DNA from: Priapulus caudatus
Lineage: Eukaryota; Priapulida; Priapulimorpha; Priapulimorphida; Priapulidae
Assembly: GCF_000485595.1 (NCBI RefSeq)
Contig: NW_014577460.1
Location: 131,908-163,867 of the forward strand
Direction of reading: 5' to 3'
DNA: 31,960 nucleotides
Positions 21,501-28,903 of the stretch are shown here, piece by piece (the stretch's first letter is position 1; every line of letters begins with the position of its first letter). The position numbers and the translations under genes were made by a program. A model generated the notes under the pieces. The model had not been told where the DNA came from. It was given only the letters and a program-made list of their open reading frames with translations, and made no database searches.

Positions 21501-24500
21501 TGGAATTCATGGATGTTTCTGGAGTTTATGAAAGTCGGTGCTGCGAAATCGCTGTTCCATGGCTTGCGGCGTTGTTCCCCTGAAGAGTCGCGAGTGCGCG
21601 GGGCGGGAATTCATGAGGGAGAGTTTGCTGGGTGCCGAGTTTTCGTAAGTCACTTGTGAACGTACGCAACCGGCAATCGACGATCCGTGAATGTGCCAGG
21701 GGGTTTCGAGATTTGTGCAAATAACCCGGTTTTGTTATCGGCATCTACAGTGTGTTTGATATTTAGGCAAATAAATGGGATTTATCATTGGCATGTGCTA
21801 AGGTTTACTAGATTTAGGTAAATAAACTGGGATTATTATCGGCATGCTCTGAGTGCTCGACATTCAGGCAAATATGTTCGTTTTATTGTTGATGCGAGCT
21901 AAGGGTTCAAGATGTAGGCAAATAAGTTGGCATGCCTGATTTTAGGCGAGTGAGTGTCATTATTGCAAACATGATAGTATTTTATGACAATGTGTAGCAT
22001 CATTACGAGCGTGTTATCGTTCTAAGAGCATGCACATCGTTATCACCGCGTTATAGGCATTTCAACCATCGTACCATCGTACTCATAATCGTTAATGTAC
22101 TCGTTACCGCATTAACCGTCGTCCTGCAGCATTAATTCATTATGAATAATATTTATTAAACGTGTTATCATCGGCGAGAAAACGAATGGCTTCGGCACTT
22201 CGCACGCTGACTCTCCGGGGGTTTTCTCTTTCCGTTGGCCTACCTACCATCGTACTCGTTAACTTATTAACCGTCGTCCTGCAGCATTAATTCATTACGA
22301 ATAATATTTATTAAACGTTAGATAATCTAACATAAATTTATAACATTATTTATTAAAAAGCGGCGTGGGGAACGCCATTGTCACTCACTCCGCACGCTGG
22401 TTCTCCTTTCTCTTTTCCTTTCTTTCTCTTTCCATCGCGAATGGCTTCGTGATTCCTACTGATTTCCTAATGGCGTCGTGACTCCGTACGCTGACCCTCC
22501 CCGGGGGTTTTCTCTTTGTGTCATTGGCAGGTGAGCGGCAGTCCGGAGGAGCACCTGCTGTACGTGTGGGACCACGTCGTGGAGCGGTGCCGCGCCAAAC
22601 ACGTCGCGATCGTCGCTCACAGCTACGGCGGCGTCGCCACCGTGCATCTGGTACGTGTGCGTGCAAACCCGTTGCCGCGGAAATGCTCGTCATCGTCATG
22701 GCGACAGGTTTAGTCGCTCTGATTGACCAGATTCAGAAATAAGTATTTTTACCGTGGTTAAATTATAGCCCTTTTACTTACCCAATCAGTGGCCGTAATA
22801 CAAGTAATTCAACTGCAGATGAATGATTTTTGCCACGGTAGAAATAATTCAACCGCGGTTACATTATGACATTTTTACCCAATTAGAGGCCTTGTTACGG
22901 ATAATTTAACGGCGCTAAAAATAATTTCCACCGCGGTAAAAATATTTATTTCTGGGTACGATGGCCAACCATGCGCAGACTACGTCGTTCGGACTTTAAC
23001 GCTGAGCGTGGTGGTAGTGGGGTGGGAGATGCGGTTGTAAGGGTGCCGTAGGGCCGACACGGTGCGTGCGAGTGCAGGTGCGTGCGGAGCTGCGTTTTGC
23101 AGACGCGTGGCCTGGAGGGGTTTTTATGATTGTTACGCCGTCGCCGGTTACGATGCGTGTCCTTCATACTGTATGTACATTCCGCTGAGATTCGGATGTA
23201 AGTTTTTGCGGCGATCGATGTTCTATATCCAGGCGTCACATAAATATGCAATAAGCATTATTTTTATTAAATTTCTGGTGCTGCCATCTAGTGAGTGCTA
23301 ACAGTACTAATAGACTGCAAACCAGTTTTGCTCGGTATATCGGTAGCTTTCGTAAATAATTCGACGATAAAATGGCCAAGACAAGATGAAGAAGTCGATG
23401 AGAGAAAAAAGAGATTTATTAAAGCTTTCGGGTTCTTTTAACGCATTCCTTCACGGAATTGGTTGAGTCCTCTTCAACGTTTTCGCTCTGACTGCGCATT
23501 GATATTACGGTTGCACATAATCGGGGGTGAATATAACAAATGTCATTATTTGTCGAGATTGTCGTTATTCACCGCTGACATAATGGGTGCTGATCGTTAG
23601 GCTGCTCGTTATCTCCTGCAGGTGTTACACCGGTGGAAGGCCGTCAAGAAAAAGGTGTTTGCAATAGCTCTCACTGACTCAGTGCATTCCTTCAAAGTCA
23701 ACCCGGCGCCGAAGAAGCAGATGACATGGTTAGAAACGGTAGGTGAGACACGCAAAACCGAAATTGTAAAAATCGCCGAAACGCGACGATTTCGTCGCTA
23801 GATGGCGCTGCCCGGCAAATGCAGCTCTGCGCACTTTATTCCGGCAGGTCGGCAAAAACTGGGTACGGGATACGCAGCCCGTGAACACTCCGCTACCGCT
23901 CAAGAATGGAGAGAAAGATTTCCCCACCTTCTCAACTGGTACGTATAGACGCCCTTGATCAATCATAGTTTGGGACCCCGGCCCTCATTTTCGCAAATGC
24001 GCTAAACTAATCCGGGGGTGCTTAACCATGATTGGGCCGTTGCCCTGTGGTGCTGCGATGTACGCCTGTATCACACTAGCACAGTTTATGCGGAGTTTTG
24101 TGGTTTTTCCTATGCGTTTTTCACTCATTTTGCACTTTACTCCGATTAGTAACTGGCGTATCGCTTAGCGATAGGTAGATTCCTTCCCGAGTTTTAAAAT
24201 TTCGTACGCTGACACGAATATGGTTGAGCTGCATCATAGTGGCATTTGTCAATTAGGATGCAGCTCCCATACTTACGAACAGGATAGGTTCCTGGGGTTT
24301 GTTTGTAAGTCCACATGTTCGGAAGTCCAACATTACTCTTATAAATACTGAATCCACAGCACTGCGCACAGCATTGTAAAAAAAAAAATTTGTACAGTAC
24401 AGCTATACCCCAATAATACTCGGTATATTTTACCAGCCTTAAGCAGTATTACTTAATATTAAAGTCTGAGGAACAGGGATTGGTTTTAAATGTTCTATAA

Positions 24501-25732
24501 CATATCCTGTAGATGTAGATGTCGTTTGTTCGTATCTCTGAAAGTTCGTAACTTGAACGTTTGTAAGTCGGGGGAGCGCCTGTACTGTTGTTGTTATTCA
24601 CCAGAGATGGCAGCACATGCTGACATGGCTGAATGTGTTTAAAGTGATCATGTCACCGTAAATAGTAAAAATAAAAAAAACATTTCCACTTTTTCACAAA
24701 ATGTAAGTAATTCTGTTTAATAAGTAAAAATGTAAGTTTTATGGATAAATTGCTGCATTATACTTCCTATTTTACTATATTGTTCGATGTAAACATACAC
24801 TCGTGACTCATACATAGTAAGCAATTAAGCAAGCAATAGATAGATTCATAGATCATATATATCATCAATCATAGATAGCAAGCAATTAAGGTCAGGATCA
24901 TAATATCAAATCGTTCATGTTTTTTGGATTTTTAACTAGTTGAGAAACAATCTTATCAGGTAAGAATTTGACGATACATTTAGTCTCATTAGTACTTACT
25001 TTTAATGTAAAAAAAAATGGCAACAAAATTTTACTAAATACACCATAGAATATTCGTGACGTAGTCAATTTAAGCTAACCGGAAAGAGGAGCTTCATGTA
25101 CTATGTTGTAATGTTGGCTTCAAAAAGGTTCACGTCAGCTGCACAAGTTGCTTTCGAGAAACGAGTAGCAGTGCTAATTTTTAGCATAGGAAAAAGGAAA
25201 AAGCATAGTTCTTCCACAGAAAACTCGGGAAAAAATGTGAGCATGGGAGTAAACCAATGGTGTACATTATTTTGTTACATTTATTATATTCATTTGTTAG
25301 ATGTATGGTTGCATATAGCTAGCTACGTATGGGGATGCATGCTTCGTGTTAATGCTTGAGCATTACCGCGTACACCTTTCCGTTTCTTCTAGGCACTCCA
25401 GTACATGAGGAGGCTGTGCTTTTAAATTATGTTTGCTTAAAGAGGGTTCATGTTAGCTGCACGGTTAGTTTTCGGGGAAACTTGAGAAAAATTTTTACCA
25501 TGAGAGTAAACTAATAGTGTACACATATTCATTTGTTAGATGTATATGGTTGCATATAGCTAGCACGTATGGGCATGCATGCTTCTTGTTCATGCTTGCG
25601 CATTAAGGTGTACGTCTTTCCGTTTCTCTAGGTACTCCAGTACACGAGGAGGCGTCTGCGGCTGTGCTGAAGTACGTGTTTGAACTATTCGCGCAGCGCT
25701 ACAAGACAGTCGCGGCCGATGCGAAGAAATGA
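14185..25732 (+). CDS. ARB2A: ARB2A (FAM172A)-like protein, nine coding exons, 325 aa
   Basis: Model: join of 14185-14332, 16052-16149, 16483-16548, 16843-16967, 17507-17618, 22531-22650, 23622-23738, 23848-23938 and 25632-25732 (978 nt). Every intron is GT-AG and all phases agree. The protein resembles animal ARB2A/FAM172A, an alpha/beta-hydrolase-like Arb2-domain family. Known biology: the vertebrate member is reported to act with Argonaute in the nucleus and in co-transcriptional splicing, and fission yeast Arb2 is in an Argonaute chaperone complex. Landmarks seen: residues 1-33 Ala/Pro-rich; MDFPDTIEGF 34-43; QKRYEAL near 74-80; PGSG 133-136 (putative oxyanion loop); LDEGTQLPYI; SPEEHLLYVWDH 187-198; AHSYGG with Ser214 as nucleophile; LTDSVH with Asp242; GTPVHE with His297. 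The linker between NPN and SPEEH is far shorter than in vertebrates. Start choice: first ATG after the acceptor at 14170, upstream of the conserved block. Only one copy of the duplicated exons 3-5 is used in this model. Confidence 0.9.
14432..14806 (+). mobile_element. TTAA-flanked MITE, copy 2 (downstream of coding exon 1)
   Basis: Same orientation as copy 1. Its ends ATTGACTACGTCAC and GTGACGTAATCACT are imperfect inverted repeats next to TTAA at 14432-14435 and 14803-14806. It is non-coding. Confidence 0.85.
15296..15432 (+). repeat. (GT)n/(GTGC)n microsatellite in intron 1
   Basis: GTGTGT and GTGC runs. Overlapping ORFs on both strands are artefacts. Confidence 0.93.
16052..16149 (+). 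CDS. ARB2A: ARB2A coding exon 2
   Basis: The acceptor CCGTTGCAG ends at 16051 and the donor GTAAGC starts at 16150. The first two bases complete an Asp codon (residue 50); 32 further codons follow, ending in phase 0. It encodes DGKLAKIDGGGAFEF, then NQKRYEALAD, matching the conserved RWNQKRYEALGE segment of animal ARB2A. It is present once, upstream of the duplicated block. Confidence 0.9.
16483..16548 (+). CDS. ARB2A: ARB2A coding exon 3 (copy A)
   Basis: 66 nt, phase 0 to 0, encoding LVAEYVQKLLEDEFNFTRLV plus IP. This corresponds to the family segment YVYELLEKDCNLKKVSIP. The acceptor is TCGCAG and the donor GTAAGC. An identical copy lies at 18988-19053 beyond the assembly gap. Confidence 0.88.
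16843..16967 (+). CDS. ARB2A: ARB2A coding exon 4 (copy A), PGSG loop exon
   Basis: 125 nt, entering in phase 0 and leaving after two bases of a codon. It encodes SYVYASRDAMTKHKLLLIIP then GSGQVLPGMWAR, equivalent to the family's SEDAL...LMVLIHGSGVVRAGQWAR. The usual His before GSG is Pro here. The donor GTGAGG at 16968 opens directly into a purine-rich minisatellite made of units that repeat this donor. Reading through it meets TGA at once, so only this donor keeps the frame. Confidence 0.9.
16968..17300 (+). repeat. Purine-rich ~105-bp minisatellite that repeats the exon 4 splice donor
   Basis: GAGGAGGTGAGG..GAAGAAG recurs with its GT at 16968, 17073, 17177 and 17282, a period of 104-105 bp. 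The first unit is the true exon 4 donor and the others are copies inside the intron. One strand is almost pure G/A apart from short GTGT motifs, so triplex-type structure is possible. Confidence 0.85.
17507..17618 (+). CDS. ARB2A: ARB2A coding exon 5 (copy A)
   Basis: 112 nt after the acceptor TTTCTCTTTCAG; its first base completes a Ser codon (AG|T). It encodes LAINKNLDEGTQLPYIRRAV, then QEGYGIICLNPNGRPVK, matching DLDSGTQIPFIKRAVAEGYG in vertebrate ARB2A. The donor GTGACA is weaker than the others. It ends in phase 0 and is identical to copy B at 21195-21306. Confidence 0.9.
17733..17832 (+). repeat. Short tandem repeat, TTCATGGATG type (copy A)
   Basis: Runs of TTCATGGATG, TTCATGGCA and TTCATGGAAT follow exon 5 in intron 5. 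The same array appears at 21421-21520 in copy B. Confidence 0.85.
18000..18262 (+). repeat. Imperfect ~60-bp tandem repeat (copy A)
   Basis: About five units built on AGGCAAATAA..TGGGATT.ATC.GGCATG, diverged from each other. The same series recurs at 21690-21945 in copy B. Confidence 0.75.
18485..18494. other. Assembly gap (10 N)
   Basis: Ten N bases lie between the end of duplicated copy A and a pure (GT)n run. A fixed-size run of N usually marks a join of unknown length, so spacing and order across it are not reliable. Confidence 0.99.
18495..18540 (+). repeat. (GT)n microsatellite next to the gap
   Basis: About 23 perfect GT dinucleotides immediately after the N run. This run probably caused the assembly break. 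Confidence 0.95.
18560..18765 (+). repeat. ~20-bp minisatellite (GGTTATGTACTGAACATAC type)
   Basis: Several units of ACATACGGTTATGTACTG, three of them almost identical at 18650-18720. It is not present before copy A, so it marks sequence unique to the copy B side. Confidence 0.85.
18988..19053 (+). CDS. ARB2A: Copy B of ARB2A coding exon 3
   Basis: Identical in all 66 bases to 16483-16548, with an intact acceptor (TCACAG) and donor (GTAAGC). It lies after the assembly gap. It is probably an allelic copy placed in tandem, not an extra exon of the same transcript. It would stay in frame if spliced. Confidence 0.7.
19333..19457 (+). CDS. ARB2A: Copy B of ARB2A coding exon 4
   Basis: Same 125-nt exon as 16843-16967. 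I see one base difference, which changes Thr108 (ACG) to Lys (AAG). Splice sites are intact and the purine minisatellite follows the donor again. One coding change alongside intronic indels fits allelic divergence. Confidence 0.7.
19458..19655 (+). repeat. Purine-rich minisatellite, copy B
   Basis: Counterpart of the array after exon 4 copy A. Donor-like GTs lie at 19458, 19564 and 19626. It is shorter than copy A and cut off by the 1.3 kb insertion at about 19660. Confidence 0.8.
19673..20989 (+). mobile_element. 1.3 kb dispersed repeat inserted in intron 4 of copy B
   Basis: Matches 8313-9781 from GTCACATATCTTTAGCG to the end of a 24-bp minisatellite, with many small indels. It is present in copy B and absent from the same intron in copy A, so it behaves as an insertion. 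No transposase was recognised, and its class is unknown. It contains an AT hairpin (19916-19975) and the 24-bp array (20765-20989). Confidence 0.7.
20765..20989 (+). repeat. 24-bp minisatellite, regular copy
   Basis: About nine nearly exact 24-bp units. As 24 is a multiple of three, one frame is open and reads PLIEMRYQ repeats. The open frame is a by-product of the repeat. Confidence 0.92.
21195..21306 (+). CDS. ARB2A: Copy B of ARB2A coding exon 5
   Basis: Same 112-nt exon as 17507-17618, with no coding difference seen and with intact splice sites. This copy is contiguous with coding exon 6 downstream without a gap, so copy B may be the natural partner of exons 6-9. Confidence 0.7.
21421..21520 (+). 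repeat. Short tandem repeat, TTCATGGATG type (copy B)
   Basis: Essentially identical to 17733-17832. Confidence 0.85.
21690..21945 (+). repeat. Imperfect ~60-bp tandem repeat (copy B)
   Basis: Counterpart of 18000-18262, with a 9-bp deletion in the last unit. Confidence 0.75.
22070..22530 (+). repeat. Local duplications in intron 5, including the exon 6 acceptor tract
   Basis: TACC.ATCGTACTC through CCGTCGTCCTGCAGCATTAA and TATTTATTAAACGT occurs at about 22070-22163 and again at about 22247-22318. Separately, CG.ACGCTGA.CCTCC..GGGGGTTTTCTCTTT occurs at about 22200 and again at 22486-22518, where it forms the polypyrimidine tract of exon 6. The upstream version has no AG at the matching place. 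Confidence 0.7.
22531..22650 (+). CDS. ARB2A: ARB2A coding exon 6, nucleophile (AHSYGG) exon
   Basis: 120 nt, phase 0 to 0, 40 codons. It encodes VSGSPEEHLLYVWDHVVERC, then RAKHVAIVAHSYGGVATVHL. SPEEH..YVWDH and AHSYGG are the best-conserved family blocks; Ser214 sits in the nucleophile-elbow position. The acceptor is CATTGGCAG and the donor GTACGT. The exon itself begins GTGAGC, a donor-like sequence joined to the acceptor AG. Confidence 0.92.
22734..22954. mobile_element. MITE in intron 6 with CAGAAATAAGTATTTTTACC ends
   Basis: The left end CAGAAATAAGTATTTTTACC and the inverted right end CAGAAATAAATATTTTTACC are followed in both arms by G.GGT. The interior has repeated AATTCAACCGCGG-type motifs. 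Non-coding. Confidence 0.75.
23622..23738 (+). CDS. ARB2A: ARB2A coding exon 7
   Basis: 117 nt, phase 0 to 0. The acceptor is TCTCCTGCAG and the donor GTAGGT. It encodes VLHRWKAVKKKVFAIALTDS, then VHSFKVNPAPKKQMTWLET. KVFAIALTDSVH matches the vertebrate KVTAVALTDSVH, and Asp242 is the expected acid residue of a hydrolase-like triad. Confidence 0.9.
23848..23938 (+). CDS. ARB2A: ARB2A coding exon 8
   Basis: 91 nt; acceptor CCGGCAG, donor GTACGT; leaves in phase 1. It encodes VGKNWVRDTQPVNTPLPLKN, then GEKDFPTFST. NWV..TQPVNTPL matches NWVSSSEPLDT of the family. Only 109 bp of intron separate it from exon 7. The lineage-specific part after PLPL replaces the CPRVSA stretch of vertebrates. Confidence 0.85.
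23963..24035. repeat. Palindromic dispersed element, copy 2
   Basis: CAATCATAGTTTGGGACCCC at the left pairs imperfectly with the inverted CAATCATGGTTAAGCACCCC from the right end. It lies in intron 8, 25 bp after the exon 8 donor. Confidence 0.75.
24254..24585. mobile_element. Inverted-repeat element in intron 8 (ACTTACGAAC arms)
   Basis: Left GATGCAGCTCCCATACTTAC-GAACA; inverted right CAGGCGCTCCCCCGACTTAC-AAACG. Further matches (GTAAGTC, GAAGTCC / GTTCGTA) run inward. The interior is AT-rich and non-coding. Confidence 0.6.
24639..25073 (-). mobile_element. TTAA-flanked MITE, copy 3 (inverted, intron 8)
   Basis: Inverted relative to copies 1 and 2, with ends AGTGATCATGTCACCG and CGTGACGTAGTCAAT beside TTAA at 24639-24642 and 25070-25073. 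It is longer because of a small internal duplication (TAAGCAAGCAATAGATAGAT region, 24815-24890). Confidence 0.85.
25120..25652 (+). repeat. Tandem duplication (unit roughly 240-320 bp) covering intron 8 end and start of last exon
   Basis: 25120-25412 and 25436-25652 align over most of their length: GGTTCA.GT.AGCTGCAC, then ATTCATTTGTTAGATGTAT, GGTTGCATATAGCTAGC, CATGCATGCTTC and the acceptor tract. This duplication produced the alternative last exon. Confidence 0.8.
25393..25514 (+). other. Alternative or decaying last exon of ARB2A
   Basis: A tandem duplicate of the exon 9 acceptor and exon start. The acceptor CTTCTAG at 25392 is followed, in the phase left by exon 8, by GTPVHEEAVLLNYV, which keeps the putative catalytic His. 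The frame stays open for 39 codons beyond the split Gly codon and ends at TAA 25512-25514, giving a 332-aa variant with an unrelated tail. It could be a true alternative terminal exon or a relic. No poly(A) signal is obvious between it and exon 9. Confidence 0.5.
25632..25732 (+). CDS. ARB2A: ARB2A last coding exon (exon 9) with TGA at 25730-25732
   Basis: After the acceptor TTTCTCTAG, two bases complete Gly293 and 32 codons follow: TPVHEEASAAVLKYVFELFA, then QRYKTVAADAKK and stop. GTPVHEEAS aligns with the family's GTDRHELTS, whose His is the third triad residue; here it is His297. The C-terminus is short and lacks the extended tail of vertebrate ARB2A. A diverged tandem copy of the start of this exon lies 239 bp upstream. 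Confidence 0.87.
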
Positions 25733-26730
25733 TAGGAGGCCAGCAGGTGGCAGCACTGAAACATTGCGGCAACGACGCGAGATGAGTCGCGAATCGACCG
25801 GCAAAAGCGATACTGCGATATCGGGTGCAATCTTCACGGGGTTGCACGACGGACGAAGTACGGGCGTGGTGTTAAGATGGAGTTAAATCTCAGTTGGTTT
25901 GGTTTCGTGGTAAGCTGCTTTGCTGCACTGGCCTCACAGCATTGCCTGTACAGGGATGGTAGACCATGTATGCGTCTCTGCGTACAGCTTGGATGGTGTC
26001 AGGGTGGTGAATGTTCAAGCTCATTCGATTCCTCGAACTCTGAAAGTAGTTTTTTTATTTGCGCTCTCTGTTTCTAAGTGTCACATGATGAGATCATGTG
26101 TAACTTTTTTAATCGATTCGAAGGAGCACGGACGGAGTGCAGCACGCGCGGGAAATTTTCGAGTTGGTTTTTGCACGTAAGTTCTCTTTGTGGTTCAGCA
26201 AGATTGCGGACTCAATCAGGCAGGTGTCCGTCTGCCTGTGTTTTCTCAACGCACGTGCCGAAATTCGTCTCGTTTCGAGATGGGATTCGTCTTTCTTTTG
26301 CTGTCGAATAAGGTTATAACCGTTGTATCGCGCACTGATGCACACGTACAAATGCTGCCGTACTTTCCCAATGACTGACGCGTCTGAAAATTGTGAGTCT
26401 TCATCTTTTAATGACTTGATTATCCCAATCAGTTGCTCAGTTCTGCAGCCGCAGCATTAAATCATTAGCAGCCGCCGCAATCATGTTCAATTACCGTGTT
26501 AATTATTCGGATTTTTCTAAAAGCGTATTTAGACATCTGCTTGGGCAACCGGTTGGGTTGTAAAAAGCAGAGATATAGCTGTCATAGACAGGGTAAAAAA
26601 ATGTATGATTGCCCGTTTTAATATCAGCATAAAATGCTGCATAGATGGCGTTGCGTTTAGGGTAATATGAATGCATTAATAATTAAATATTCTTGCTCGT
26701 ACTATTGTAAATAAAGTTTTAGAAGAAATA
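25733..26730 (+). other. Probable 3' UTR of ARB2A with AATAAA at 26709-26714
   Basis: This is the non-coding stretch after the stop. The first clear canonical poly(A) signal seen is AATAAA at 26709-26714 (GTAAATAAAGTT), about 980 nt after the stop. Further AATAAA-like sites follow near 26908. The short ORFs here show no family features. The UTR end is an inference. Confidence 0.45.
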
Positions 26731-26887
26731 TCGTGCATGTTTAGCATAATTTGTTAGAAAAACTAGTTCGAAATCGCATGTAATAAATCATAGTTATGTT
26801 CGAGTCGATTAACTGCTTGCAAACCATGTCCATTCAACTAAATATTGTATCTCACCATATCCATTCAAATATTGAATCTATTAACTA

Positions 26888-27298
26888 TCACCATTGAAAT
26901 GGCAATGAAATAAAATAAGCGAATGTAATAATAAATAAGTGAATAAGCGTTGAATAGAGTTGAAATACCGTTTTGCTAAATCTGATAACGGCATGTGTAA
27001 GACTAGTAAATTCACCTTTTCGTAAACGTCCGTCGCACATGGTTTCAAATGTCAAGGATTCGCGTATTGAGAGCTTATCGTACGATGTTTTAACTGGGAA
27101 CGCCTGATACTTTATATGTCTATTATTTATTAACATCTGTCTGCACGAAATGTACTGTGGCAATTTGTTTACGTGCAACCATGTATGTGTTATGTCAAGA
27201 GCTTCATCATCGTGTGTGATAGATTTCTTCATCATGATTTGTACGATGGTTCTTTGATCAAAATTTCTGCTTGTTTTCTCGTTTTGTATATCGCTCAA
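26888..27298 (-). CDS. Unassigned antisense ORF, 136 aa
   Basis: Open from 27298 down to 26888 in AT-rich DNA where stops are frequent. The last ~35 residues (SKTVFQLYSTLIHLFIITFA and on) are hydrophobic and could form one membrane segment. I recognise no family. No splice or promoter evidence supports it, and it may be chance or a degraded element. It lies tail-to-tail with ARB2A. Confidence 0.15.
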   Translation of the reverse strand: MSDIQNEKTSRNFDQRTIVQIMMKKSITHDDEALDITHTWLHVNKLPQYISCRQMLINNRHIKYQAFPVKTSYDKLSIRESLTFETMCDGRLRKGEFTSLTHAVIRFSKTVFQLYSTLIHLFIITFAYFISLPFQW

Positions 27299-27299
27299 C

Positions 27300-28490
27300 T
27301 ACCGTAATAGAAGTTGGACTGAACGCAATTTGCAAAAACAATTGGCAGCGAGCATTTTCGCGTTGCTGCTACGCCTTTCTCTCGGCATCTTTGTCATCAT
27401 GTCTGTCCTACGATAACGCAAACGATAACGCAACGATACGCTATAACCAAATATGTTCGCGTTGTAAAAAAAATCGTTGTTGTTTGAGATGTGCCATGTA
27501 CAGTGTATTATGCACGTGAACTGGCAATAGGTGGAATTTATGATACACTATATGTTGCCCGACGTTAAAAACAGTTGTGATTAGTTTTTCTCTAATTGAT
27601 TTAAAAAATGCATAACTGCACTGCAACTAATATTGCACACAGTGCTGCATATAAACAGATACACGTTCATACATAGATCTGTGATGTTTACAGTTGACAT
27701 TTGTATGTCCAGTATTCTGGAAAATATTTTAGAGATTAATTTCAATGAATTAATGCATATTTGATATTGACGTGATGCGCTCCTGCGACTGTAATCATAA
27801 AATTACATGTAGTTATAATAATGTGTAAAAAATACATCCGGTGGAAAAATCGGGAAATCCTAATTTTCTAAAAAAAACAACTTCTTAGAGCCAATGTTTT
27901 CGTATCAAGCATATTGCTATTTATTTTCAATTTTCCATGGAGCACCACTAACAACAACGACGACAATAATAAAAACGAGGACAAAATCGAAATAATAAAT
28001 AACCGAGAGGATAACCGAAGGAAGCCAACCGTAGTATGTAACAGGCGAGTATCATTGGACGGTAGCGCCACCTACAATCGTCTGCGTCTTGTTCGAACCG
28101 AGCAACAGGTGTCGCGCGCGTGCCGTATTCAAATTGATTACTTTCGGAGCGAAAATTAAAAGAGCTACCCAGCCTAACCGGCTGTTATTCTTGCTAATCC
28201 CGAACGACCATATATAATCAAAAAAGGTCTGCTATAACTAACAACGTAATTAGGTGTTTGTGAAAATCGCCGCCGTACGCTTGGCTTTTAGGCACAGTCG
28301 GCAACTTTTTCGAACGCTTTTTTTCGTACGCGAAACGACGACGGCAATTGTAAAAGTTAGGTAAATAAACGCCATATCGTTTTGAACCTCCTTCCAAAAA
28401 CCTTGCTAAGACAAGTTAATGAAAGCTCACAACACGCCGCTGCTCGCTGGGTGCTGTTCGCAGTTGGCAGCAACGACCAGACTCGGCTTG
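27300..28490. other. Non-coding stretch downstream of ARB2A
   Basis: Mostly AT-rich. Short ORFs without recognisable features; no RNA gene seen. Confidence 0.5.
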
Positions 28491-28549
28491 ATACGCTCAA
28501 GAGTAGATAATAACACATGTGTGTGTTATTATCTACTCCTGATACGCTC
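28490..28549. mobile_element. 42-bp near-perfect palindrome with direct-repeat flanks
   Basis: AAGAGTAGATAATAACACA and its inverted copy TGTGTTATTATCTACTCCT (28499-28540) differ at one base. They are bracketed by GATACGCTC at 28490-28498 and 28541-28549, which look like a target-site duplication (5-9 bp depending on where the element begins). Confidence 0.75.
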
Positions 28550-28779
28550 CTATCGGGTTCTTCTACATACGCGAGGAGTGTTTTCTAGCCCGAGATCACA
28601 GCGGGGCTGTTTTTTTTCTCTGCGCTGCACAACTGTACAAATCACTCTGAAGTTCGGAGCGGATTTGGTTACGAGATCTCTGCGGCGACGGTCGGCCGCT
28701 GCCGCCTCGCCACTCGGAGGGAGCGGCGGGTGAAAGGTTAGAACTGTGCGACCGTAAATATAATCATATAATGCTGATA

Positions 28780-28903
28780 GAAGGAGACGGCGAGGAGGGG
28801 CGTGCAAAGATAGAAAGAAAGAGAGAGATAGATGGGGAGGTGGAAGATAGAGAGAGAAGGGGAGGAGGGAATAGAGAGGAAAGTAAAACAGAGGTAGAGC
28901 GAC
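28780..28903 (+). repeat. GA-rich purine tract
   Basis: Runs of GAGAGA, GAAAGAAAGAG and GGAGGAGG directly before the CA/CG array. Confidence 0.85.

Larger units (their letters stand above)
18780..22163 (+). repeat. Duplicated block, copy B (coding exons 3-5 plus 1.3 kb insertion)
   Basis: Second copy of 16290-18484. Its intron 4 minisatellite is interrupted by 19673-20989, a copy of the dispersed repeat at 8313-9781, after which homology to copy A resumes at GTCATGGGTAAGAAGAC. Copy B continues without a gap into exon 6. Confidence 0.9.
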
